Assembly (NCBI GenBank): GCA_946479505.1
Contig: CAMLGC010000007.1
Location: forward strand, 1 to 64,000
DNA length: 64,000 nt
Reading direction: 5' to 3'
Origin: an uncultured Sphingomonadaceae bacterium
Lineage (GTDB): Bacteria > Pseudomonadota > Alphaproteobacteria > Sphingomonadales > Sphingomonadaceae
The position numbers were made by a program, and so were the translations under genes. The stretch's first letter is position 1. Each line of letters starts with the position of its first letter. The notes beneath the pieces are model-generated. The model searched no databases. It saw nothing but the letters and a program-made list of their open reading frames with translations, and had not been told where the DNA came from. Below are positions 8,294 through 17,485 of this stretch, piece by piece.

Positions 8294-10042
8294 TTACTCC
8301 TTCTCCGCCGCCGCGCGTTCGGCCATCTGTTGTTTCACCCACTCCTGATAGGCCTGGATCGCGTCGGAGTGTTTGAGCACGCGCGCCCAGGGGTCGACGA
8401 CGACGTGGGCGCCTTCGGGAACGGTGAGCGTGCCGGTGCCGTCGGTCATCGGCAGCTTGGTCACCGTGTCGCCGACCTTGACCTCGATCGGCATCGGGAA
8501 GGGGAGGTTTTCGGGCGTCTGCCAGGCGAGCGTGAGCTGGTCGCCTTTGCGGGTGCGAATCAGCCTGGGGAGCTCGGCCTGCTTCAGATAGACGTCGAAG
8601 AACCAGCCGTAGTCCTTGCCAGTCACCTTTTGGACGTTGGCGATATATTCCTCGGTCGAGCCGAAGCGCGGCTCGAAATTGCCGGGCTTGGGATCGGGGC
8701 GGCCATAGACTTCGAGACGGGTGATCTTCCAGAAATCGTCGTCGCCGATCAGGTTGCGCAGCGTGTGGAGCACCCACGCGCCCTTCATGTAGATGTCCTG
8801 CCCGGGGCCGCCCTTGTCGGCCTCGTACACTTCCTCCTCGGTGCGCAGCTTGCCCGAGACGATCGGTGCCTGGTTCATGATCCGATTGCGCTGATCGAGC
8901 ATCATTGCCGCGTAGCGCGCTTCGCCCTGGAGCCAGCGGCCGTAGAGCGGCTGCATGTAGCTTTCATAGCCTTCGTGCAGCCAGTAATCGTCCCAGTTCG
9001 CCGCGGTGAGCTGGTTGCCGAACCATTCGTGGCCGAATTCGTGCTGGAACAGCCAGTCGAACCCCTCGGGGGCCTTGGCATATTCGTTGCCGTAGGCGTT
9101 GATCGTCTGGTGCTCCATGCCCTTGTGCGGGGTCTCGACCACGCCGACCTTCTCGTCGCCGAAGGGGTAGGGGCCGACGAGCGTCTCGTAGAAATCGAGC
9201 GTCGGCGCGAATTCGGCGAAGAGCTCCTTGGCCTGTTCCTCCTCGCCGGGGAGATACCAATAGGCCATGGGAATCTCGTTGCCGTACTGGCTGTGGTACG
9301 TGCCCTTGATGACCTCATAGGGCGCGATGTTGAGCGCGACGCTGTACGGGTTGGGGCTCTTCGCGGTCCAGTTCCAGGTAGTGCGTCCGTCGGGGAGCGT
9401 GTCGACGCCGACGAGGACGCCGTTGGAGGGCGCCTTCAGTCCCTCGGGCACGGTGATGTGGAGATCGACGCGCGCGGGCTCTCCCTTCGGAAAATCAAGG
9501 CACGGCCAGAACAGGTCGCAGCCATAGCCTTCGGCGGTGGTCGCAATCCACGGCGCGCCGGCGGGCGTTTCGGACCAGACGAAGCCGTCATCCCACGGCG
9601 CGCGGACGGCGACGTGGGGCGTGCCGCCGTATGTGATCTTCGCCGTCACCTGCTCGCCCTTGGCGACGGGCTTGGGCAGCGTGATGGTGAGCTGGCCCTC
9701 GGGATTGGACCAGGCCGAGGCGGGGAGCGTCTTGCCGCCGACCGCGACCGACTGGGGACCGAGATTCTTGTCGAGATCGAGCACGAGCGTCGAGAGCGGC
9801 GCGGCGGCGGTGAAGGTGAGCGTGGCGATGCCGCTGATCGACCGCGTCTCGGGCAGCACCTCGATCGCCAGATCGGCGACGTCGAAGCGCATCGCCTTCT
9901 GCTCGGGCGGGCGCTCGCCGCCCGATTTCTGCGTCTGTTCGGTGATCGGCGGCTCGCCCTTCTGCGGGAGCGCCTGCTGCGCCGTGGCGGCGGTGGCGAG
10001 CGCGAGGAGCGAGACGGCGAGGGGGAGGCGGAAACGGATCAC
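8294..10042 (-). CDS. M1-family zinc metallopeptidase, copy A
   Basis: A 582-residue exported gluzincin with a signal peptide (about residues 1-21, cut after ATA/AQ). The zinc site is clear: HEFGHEW (His334, Glu335, His338) and the third ligand Glu357 in LHEGYE. The exopeptidase motif, usually GxMEN, reads KGMEHQ (Asn replaced by His311), so N-terminal amine recognition may differ from classical aminopeptidase N. It starts with GTG at 10042, whose first base is the last base of the upstream stop codon (TAGTG), so translation is likely coupled to copy B. The protein ends after the catalytic domain and lacks the large C-terminal domain of PepN. Confidence 0.93.
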   Translation of the reverse strand: MIRFRLPLAVSLLALATAATAQQALPQKGEPPITEQTQKSGGERPPEQKAMRFDVADLAIEVLPETRSISGIATLTFTAAAPLSTLVLDLDKNLGPQSVAVGGKTLPASAWSNPEGQLTITLPKPVAKGEQVTAKITYGGTPHVAVRAPWDDGFVWSETPAGAPWIATTAEGYGCDLFWPCLDFPKGEPARVDLHITVPEGLKAPSNGVLVGVDTLPDGRTTWNWTAKSPNPYSVALNIAPYEVIKGTYHSQYGNEIPMAYWYLPGEEEQAKELFAEFAPTLDFYETLVGPYPFGDEKVGVVETPHKGMEHQTINAYGNEYAKAPEGFDWLFQHEFGHEWFGNQLTAANWDDYWLHEGYESYMQPLYGRWLQGEARYAAMMLDQRNRIMNQAPIVSGKLRTEEEVYEADKGGPGQDIYMKGAWVLHTLRNLIGDDDFWKITRLEVYGRPDPKPGNFEPRFGSTEEYIANVQKVTGKDYGWFFDVYLKQAELPRLIRTRKGDQLTLAWQTPENLPFPMPIEVKVGDTVTKLPMTDGTGTLTVPEGAHVVVDPWARVLKHSDAIQAYQEWVKQQMAERAAAEKE

Positions 10043-11760
10043 TATTGGGCCTTTCGGTCTTGCTGGGCCTTGCGCCAGGCGCGGAAGGCATCGACGGTAT
10101 CGGACTGCATGAGGATTTTCGAGTTGGGATCGAGGACGACGTGCGCGTCGGCGGGGATGGCGAGCGTGCCGGTGCCGTCGGTCATCGCCACGGTCTCGAT
10201 GCTATCGCCGACGCGGACCTCGACGGGCATCGGGAAGGGCTTGTCGTGCGGCGTCTTCCACGCGAGGCGGAGCGTGTCGCCCTGGCGGGTCTGGACGAGC
10301 TCGGGCAAGGCGGCGTCATAGATATAGACGTCGAACAGCCATTGATAATCCTTGCCCGAGGTCTGCTTGACGGCGCGGATGAAATCGGGGGTCGAGCGGA
10401 AGACCTGCTGGTAATTGCCCGGCTTGGGATCGGTGCGGCCATAGACGAGCAGGCGGACGGCGTCGAAGAAGGCCTTGTCGCCGATCAGGCTGCGCAGCGT
10501 GTGGAGCATCCACGCGCCCTTGGTGTAGATGTCGCCGCCGCGGCCGGGCTGCTCGACATAGACGTTCTCCGCGGTCTGCGGCTTGCCGAGGACGAGCGGC
10601 GACTGCGCCGCGATCCCCATCCGCGACTGGGCGAGCATCGCAGTGTACGCCCAGCGCCCGTCGAGCCAGTCGCCATAAAGCGGCTGCATGTAGGCGGCGA
10701 AGCCTTCGTGGAGCCAGAAATCGTCCCAGTTCGCCGCGGTCATCTGGTTGGCGAACCATTCGTGGGAAAATTCGTGCTGGAAGAGGTCGTCGAAGCCATA
10801 GGGCGACTTGGCGTAGTTGTTGCCATAGGCGTTGATCGTCATGTGCTCCATGCCCTTGTGCGGAGTCTCGACGACGCCGAGCTTCTGGTCGCCGAAAGGA
10901 TAGGGGCCGATCACGCTTTCGAAGAAATCGAGCGTTTTGGGGAATTCGGCGAACAGCTCCTTCGCCTCGGCGTCCTCGCCGGGGAGATACCAGTAGAACA
11001 TCGGAATGCTGTTGCCGAAGCGGCTCTTGTAGGTGCCCGACATGTGCTCATACGGGCCGACGTTGAGCGCGATGCCGTAGAGCGTCGGGTGGCGGACGCT
11101 CCAGTTCCAGGTGGTGCGGCCGTCGGAGAGGGTATCCTTGCCCTTGAAGACGCCGTTCGACGGCGCGACCAGCCCTTCGGGAACGGTGATGTGGATGTCG
11201 ATCCGGTCGGGCTCGTAGGTCGGGTAATCGATGCACGGCCAGAACAGGTCGCAGCCTTCCATCTGCACCGCGGTCGCGACCCAGGGCTTGCCGGCGGGGG
11301 TCTTCGCCCAGACGAAGCCGCCGTCCCACGGCGCACGCACCGCCACATGCGGCGTGCCGGCATAGGTGATCTTCGCCGACACCTTGCCGCCGGCGGGGAC
11401 GGTCTTGCCGAGATCGATCGTCATCCGGCCTTCGGGGTTGGACCAGGCGCCGTCGGGCAGCGGCGTGCCGTCGATCGCGATCGCGGAGACCGGGAGGTTG
11501 CGGTCGAGGTCGATCACCAGGCGGGAGAGCGGGCTCTTCGCGGTGAAATTGAGCGTGGCTATGCCGGAGATCGCTTCGCGATCGGGGAAGATTTCGAAAC
11601 GCAGGTCCGCGGTGTCGAAGGTGACGGCCTCCTGCTCGGGGGCGAGCGGGCCGCCCGAGGACGAGGTCTGGGCGGTGATCGGCGGCTGCCCCTTGTCAGG
11701 TGCGGGCGCGGCCGCGACGAGCGCGAGCAGCGAGGCGGCGGCAATCAGCCGGACGATCAT
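10042..11760 (-). CDS. M1-family zinc metallopeptidase, copy B
   Basis: A 572-residue paralogue of the downstream gene, with the same signal-peptide-plus-catalytic-domain layout. Zinc ligands are His329, His333 (HEFSHEW) and Glu352 (LHEGFA). The GxMEN position again reads KGMEHM. The two proteins are alike along nearly their whole length, indicating a tandem duplication. The start at 11760 has an AAGGGGGG ribosome-binding site; an in-frame ATG 11 codons upstream lacks one and would spoil the signal peptide. It is the first gene of a probable minus-strand peptidase unit and is divergent from lon. The substrate is probably periplasmic peptides, by inference. Confidence 0.93.
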   Translation of the reverse strand: MIVRLIAAASLLALVAAAPAPDKGQPPITAQTSSSGGPLAPEQEAVTFDTADLRFEIFPDREAISGIATLNFTAKSPLSRLVIDLDRNLPVSAIAIDGTPLPDGAWSNPEGRMTIDLGKTVPAGGKVSAKITYAGTPHVAVRAPWDGGFVWAKTPAGKPWVATAVQMEGCDLFWPCIDYPTYEPDRIDIHITVPEGLVAPSNGVFKGKDTLSDGRTTWNWSVRHPTLYGIALNVGPYEHMSGTYKSRFGNSIPMFYWYLPGEDAEAKELFAEFPKTLDFFESVIGPYPFGDQKLGVVETPHKGMEHMTINAYGNNYAKSPYGFDDLFQHEFSHEWFANQMTAANWDDFWLHEGFAAYMQPLYGDWLDGRWAYTAMLAQSRMGIAAQSPLVLGKPQTAENVYVEQPGRGGDIYTKGAWMLHTLRSLIGDKAFFDAVRLLVYGRTDPKPGNYQQVFRSTPDFIRAVKQTSGKDYQWLFDVYIYDAALPELVQTRQGDTLRLAWKTPHDKPFPMPVEVRVGDSIETVAMTDGTGTLAIPADAHVVLDPNSKILMQSDTVDAFRAWRKAQQDRKAQ

Positions 11761-11871
11761 GGCGGTTCCCCCCTTTTGTCGGACGATTGCCATCCTGCCG
11801 CTGAGGGCGCGCGGAGTCGAGATGCGGAAGCGCCTTTCTCACGCGAGCAAAGATGAAGGCGAACACCGATG

Positions 11872-11900
11872 ATTGATGGACCCACCCCGCTTCCCATATA
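11872..11900 (+). promoter_or_regulatory. Possible sigma-32 (heat-shock) promoter of lon
   Basis: ATTGATG (11872-11878), 14 bases, then CCCATATA (11893-11900) resembles the RpoH pattern CTTGAAA-N12-14-CCCCATNT. It lies about 40 nt upstream of the lon start codon, and lon is a heat-shock gene in many proteobacteria. The -35 match is partial, so this is a tentative call. Confidence 0.4.
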
Positions 11901-11940
11901 AGATGCGAAGGCGCCCCGTTCAGGCGCCATTGGAGTATTC

Positions 11941-14334
<2,394 letters not shown>

Positions 14335-14345
14335 GGGACGCCGTC

Positions 14346-14380
14346 GCCGGATTTTGGGGCATTCTGCCCCGAATTCCGGC
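14346..14380 (+). terminator. Two-tier stem-loop between lon and hupB
   Basis: Outer stem GCCGGA (14346-14351) with TCCGGC (14375-14380) encloses an inner stem GGGGCA (14356-14361) with TGCCCC (14365-14370). It begins 12 nt after the lon stop and is followed by CTCTTT. It may end or attenuate lon transcription. A separate hupB promoter would have to lie in 14381-14460, where TTGACT occurs at 14389-14394. Confidence 0.45.
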
Positions 14381-14477
14381 GAATCTCTTTGACTCGGCGC
14401 TGCGGAATGGCCTTACTGCCGCACCGGCTCAGGCCGCGATTCCTTTTTGACCAAAGCTAAACGGGGGTTCCCAGGGA

Positions 14478-14750
14478 ATGAACAAGCAAGAACTGATCGG
14501 CGCTGTCGCCGACGCGTCGGGGCTCGGCAAGGGCGACGCCAGCAAGGCTGTCGAGGCCGTGTTCGACTCGGTCGCGGGCGCACTCAAGAAGGGCGACGAA
14601 GTTCGCCTGGTCGGCTTCGGTACCTTCTCGGTATCGAAGCGCAAGGCATCGACCGGCCGCAATCCGCGCACCGGCGAGCCGATGACGATCAAGGCGTCGA
14701 CCCAGCCGAAGTTCAAGGCCGGCAAGGGTCTGAAGGACGCGGTCAACTAA
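14478..14750 (+). CDS. hupB: HU-family nucleoid DNA-binding protein
   Basis: A 90-residue histone-like protein that bends and compacts DNA as a dimer. It shows the HU fold from MNKQELIGAVAD onward and the DNA-binding arm signature GFGTFSVSKRKA with GRNPRTGE, including the intercalating proline. Length is typical for HU. It lies 143 nt after lon, the classic lon-hup order, and is followed by a strong hairpin at 14814-14835 and then tRNA-Val. HU is inferred over IHF because of the length and arm sequence. Confidence 0.97.
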   Translation: MNKQELIGAVADASGLGKGDASKAVEAVFDSVAGALKKGDEVRLVGFGTFSVSKRKASTGRNPRTGEPMTIKASTQPKFKAGKGLKDAVN

Positions 14751-14813
14751 GATTGGTTCTGGGCAGGCGGGCTGGACAAGCGCCGGCCGCCTGCTACAGG
14801 GCTGCAAACGGAG

Positions 14814-14835
14814 AGGCGGCGGATTTCCGCCGCCT
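14814..14835 (+). terminator. Terminator-like hairpin after hupB
   Basis: A ten-base perfect stem, AGGCGGCGGA (14814-14823) with TCCGCCGCCT (14826-14835), and a two-base loop lie 63 nt after the hupB stop and just before tRNA-Val. Only a short TTG follows, so it could be a weak intrinsic terminator or a transcript 3'-end stabiliser. Confidence 0.5.
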
Positions 14836-14844
14836 TGACGTTTC

Positions 14845-14919
14845 GGGCGCGTAGCTCAGTGGTAGAGCACTGTGTTCACACCGCAGGGGTCGCAAGTTCA
14901 ATCCTTGCCGCGCCCACCA
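14845..14919 (+). tRNA. tRNA-Val, anticodon CAC
   Basis: A full 75-nt cloverleaf can be drawn by hand: acceptor GGGCGCG with CGCGCCC, D-arm GCTC/GAGC, anticodon stem CTGTG/CGCAG with loop TTCACAC (anticodon CAC, valine GTG codons), variable loop GGGTC, T-arm GCAAG/CTTGC with loop TTCAATC, discriminator A and an encoded CCA (14917-14919). Confidence 0.97.
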
Positions 14920-14926
14920 TTTCAGC

Positions 14927-14962
14927 AAGGGCCGGCCGCGTGATCGACGTGCGCCGGCCTTT
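14927..14962 (+). terminator. Terminator after tRNA-Val
   Basis: A ten-base stem with one G-T pair, AAGGGCCGGC (14927-14936) with GCCGGCCTTT (14953-14962), and a 16-base loop, followed by CGCTTTCT, begins seven nt after the tRNA. The T-containing 3' side fits an intrinsic terminator. Confidence 0.55.
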
Positions 14963-14977
14963 CGCTTTCTGCGCGGT

Positions 14978-15130
14978 TCACCAGGCGGCGAAATAGAAGC
15001 CCAGCGCGAGCACGACCAGTCCGATCAGCCCGCCTACGAAGATGCGCCGTCGGCGCCGCGTGCGCAGGATGATGTCGCCACCGCGCGCATCCGCGCCGCT
15101 CAGGTGAATGGGCCGGTCTTCGTCGTTCAT
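14978..15130 (-). CDS. Small single-span membrane protein
   Basis: A 50-residue product with a polar N-terminal half (MNDEDRPIHLSGADARGG), a basic RTRRRRR patch and one C-terminal transmembrane segment (about residues 33-49, IFVGGLIGLVVLALGFY). The basic patch before the helix predicts an inner-membrane protein with a cytoplasmic N-terminus. A GAGGA ribosome-binding site precedes the ATG at 15130, and an upstream in-frame ATG at 15196 lacks one. Function unknown. It lies convergent to the tRNA terminator and downstream of another small minus-strand frame. Confidence 0.55.
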   Translation of the reverse strand: MNDEDRPIHLSGADARGGDIILRTRRRRRIFVGGLIGLVVLALGFYFAAW

Positions 15131-15152
15131 CGGCTGTCCTCGAATGCCGCTA

Positions 15153-15338
15153 TCAGGCGACCGGTTGTTCGAGTGGTTCGCGTATCGGTTCGGCATCTTG
15201 CGCGATCATCACCATATCGTTCGGCATATATTCGTGCGGACCGGCATGCCCGCGTGGCGCGCGGCAGATGTAGCACGGCAAGCCTGGCGGGCTGCGCAGG
15301 CAATGCTGCTCGGCATCGAGAACGAGCAGGGTAATCAC
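15153..15338 (-). CDS. Possible small Cys/His protein
   Basis: A 61-codon frame starting GTG. It encodes a compact CYICRAPRGHAGPH segment (C-x2-C-x5-H-x3-H spacing), which could bind zinc, inside otherwise unremarkable sequence. It ends 22 nt before the start of the small membrane protein on the same strand, so the two could be one short operon. There is no strong ribosome-binding site and no family that I recognise; GC-rich sequence often leaves frames of this length open by chance. Treat as tentative. Confidence 0.3.
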   Translation of the reverse strand: MITLLVLDAEQHCLRSPPGLPCYICRAPRGHAGPHEYMPNDMVMIAQDAEPIREPLEQPVA

Positions 15339-15561
15339 GGCCGGCCTATTCGGCTGCGGCGTTTCCTGCTCTTCGCTTTTCTTCCAGCCATCGAACGTCC
15401 TCCGTCGACAGCCCCCCTGTATCTTTCGCTTCTACGCCATGCCGGGCGGCCGAGACATGATCTCGATCAGCACCTTAGCACATTCGGGCCTGCTTGCGCG
15501 AGGATGGCGGTGCGGCGACCGCGGCGCTATCGTGGCGGCGAACGAGGGAGGGCAGAGGACC

Positions 15562-16863
15562 ATGGTGATCGGGCGGCTGTGCATGATGGTGGCGATGGCG
15601 GCGACGATGGCGACCGCCGCAGCGGCGCAACGGGGACCGGATCCCGACGAGCGCGCGATCCTTCTGGTGCCCGACCGCGTCTTCACCGCCGTCGATCGAA
15701 CGGCGCATCCGGGCTGGCGCGTCCTGGTGCGCGGGCGCCGCATTGCGGCGGTCGGCCCCGATGTCGCGGCGCCGGCGGGGGCGCAGACGGTGCCGCTGCC
15801 GGGCATGACGCTGATGCCGGGCATGATCGACGCGCACGTCCATCTCTTCCTCCATCCCTATGACGAGACGAGCTGGAACGACCAGGTGCTCAAGGAATCG
15901 CGCGCGCTGCGCACCGCACGCGCGATCGCGGCGGCGCGGGCGACGCTGATGGCGGGGTTCACCACCGTGCGCGACCTCGGCACCGAGGGCGCGGGCGATG
16001 CGATCGTGGGGGTGGAGCACGCGATCGACCAAGGCATCGTGCCAGGCCCGCGCATCCTCAACGCCGATCGCGCGATCGTCGCGACCGGGGCCTACGGGCC
16101 GAAAGGCTATGCGTTCGAGGTGCCGCAGGGCGGCGAAGAGGCGAGCGGCGCGGACGTGGTGCGCGTCGTGCGCGAGCAGATCGGCCGCGGCGCCGACGTC
16201 ATCAAGCTCTACGCCGATTATCATTGGCGACCGGGAGAGCCGAGCCGGCCGACGTTCACGCTCGACGAGATGCGCGCCGCGGTCGAGGCGGCACACGATG
16301 CCGGACGCAGGGTCGCGGCGCACGCCAACACCGCCGAGGGCATGCGCCGCGCGATCCTGGCGGGCGTCGATACGGTCGAGCATGGCGGCGAGGGAACCGC
16401 CGAGACCTGGGCGCTGATGAAAGCGCACGGTACGGCGCTGTGCCCGACGCTCGCGGCGACCGAGGCGATCACGCGCTATGGCGGCTGGAACGGCGAAGCG
16501 CCCGAGCCGCAGGCGACCACGGAAAAAAAGGCGAGCTATCGCGCGGCGTTGAAAGCCGGCGTCACGATGTGCGCAGGCGGCGACACCGGCGTCTTCGCGC
16601 ATGGCGACAATGCGCGTGAGGCCGAGCTGATGGCCGCCTGGGGCATGCCGCCGGCGGCTGCGCTCCAGGTGTTGACCGCCGGAAACGCGAAGGTGCTCGG
16701 CATCGGAGACGAGGTCGGCACGATCGCGCCCGGCCTGCGTGCGGACCTGGTCGCGGTAGAAGGCGACCCGACCCGCGACATGACCGCGCTCGAACGCGTC
16801 GGCTTTGTCATGAAGGATGGCGTACGCCAGGGAGAGGGCGCAGCGGAGAATGGGGCGAACTAG
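15562..16863 (+). CDS. Secreted amidohydrolase (imidazolonepropionase/Xaa-Pro dipeptidase-like)
   Basis: A 433-residue exported metal-dependent hydrolase of the amidohydrolase superfamily. After a signal peptide (about residues 1-22, ATAAAAQ) comes a small beta-sandwich, then the barrel with HVH (His92, His94) metal ligands, a DVIKLY lysine (candidate carbamylated bridging residue), AHANT and EHGGEG histidines, and the AGGDTGVF aspartate. Relatives in this subgroup hydrolyse N-acyl or Xaa-Pro dipeptides, so a periplasmic peptide role is plausible given the upstream peptidase cluster; the substrate is not decided by sequence. The start at 15562 has GCAGAGGA upstream. Its 3' end overlaps the convergent response-regulator gene by 56 bases. 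Confidence 0.88.
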   Translation: MVIGRLCMMVAMAATMATAAAAQRGPDPDERAILLVPDRVFTAVDRTAHPGWRVLVRGRRIAAVGPDVAAPAGAQTVPLPGMTLMPGMIDAHVHLFLHPYDETSWNDQVLKESRALRTARAIAAARATLMAGFTTVRDLGTEGAGDAIVGVEHAIDQGIVPGPRILNADRAIVATGAYGPKGYAFEVPQGGEEASGADVVRVVREQIGRGADVIKLYADYHWRPGEPSRPTFTLDEMRAAVEAAHDAGRRVAAHANTAEGMRRAILAGVDTVEHGGEGTAETWALMKAHGTALCPTLAATEAITRYGGWNGEAPEPQATTEKKASYRAALKAGVTMCAGGDTGVFAHGDNAREAELMAAWGMPPAAALQVLTAGNAKVLGIGDEVGTIAPGLRADLVAVEGDPTRDMTALERVGFVMKDGVRQGEGAAENGAN

Positions 16864-17485
16864 GCGCGGGCTTGTCGCCCACGCCGGCGGCAAACGCCGC
16901 ATAGAGCACTTCGGACAGGCTGCTCGCGTTCAGCTTCTCCATGATGTTCGCCCGATAGACCTCGACCGTTCTGGGGCTGATGCCGAGATCGAGCGCAATC
17001 GATTTGTTCTGCTTGCCTGCCGCCAGCCCGCGCAGCACGTCGACCTCGCGGGGTGAGAGCGATGCCAGTTGTCGGCGCGCTTTTTCGGACCGCGGATCTT
17101 CGGCGGACGATTGCGACAGCGACATCAATGCGTCTTCGACGGCCGCAACCAACGCGGACGATTCGACGGGCTTTTCAAGAAAGTTCTGTGCGCCCGCGCG
17201 AAGGGCCTGGACCGCGGTTGCGACGTCACCGTGCCCGGTCAGGATGATCGTGGCGATCGGCAGTTCCCGTTCCTTCAAGAGCGCGTGGACGTCCAGACCA
17301 GACAGGTCTGACATCCGAATGTCGAGCAGGGCGCATGCCGGCGTATGCGGATCTGCGCCTTCGAGAAACGAATGGCCATCGGGCCACAGATGGACGTCGA
17401 ACGCCGCGCTCCGGAGCATCATTCCGACAGCGTCGCGGATCGCTCGATCATCGTCGACGACATGGACCGTTCGGGACGCCTGCAT
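16808..17485 (-). CDS. FixJ-type response regulator
   Basis: A 225-residue two-domain transcription regulator. The receiver domain has the acidic pocket DDD (11-13), phosphoacceptor Asp55 (CALLDIRM), a conserved Thr in ILTGHGDV and Lys in LEKPVES. A LuxR-type helix-turn-helix follows at about residues 140-205, with LSPREVDVLRGL and GISPRTVEVYRANIM. The order and motifs match FixJ/NarL-type output. The start lies inside the 3' end of the kinase gene (overlap 67 bases), so the pair is coupled. The last 56 bases overlap the convergent amidohydrolase gene, so the Pro/Ser-rich C-terminal tail is probably non-essential. Confidence 0.93.
   Translation of the reverse strand: MQASRTVHVVDDDRAIRDAVGMMLRSAAFDVHLWPDGHSFLEGADPHTPACALLDIRMSDLSGLDVHALLKERELPIATIILTGHGDVATAVQALRAGAQNFLEKPVESSALVAAVEDALMSLSQSSAEDPRSEKARRQLASLSPREVDVLRGLAAGKQNKSIALDLGISPRTVEVYRANIMEKLNASSLSEVLYAAFAAGVGDKPAPSSPHSPLRPLPGVRHPS

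Noticed and set aside
8288..11856. Two long plus-strand frames (677 and 603 codons) opposite the M1 peptidases
   Set aside because: Both run exactly antisense to well-supported metallopeptidases with zinc motifs; their apparent similarity to each other reflects the paralogy of the true genes.
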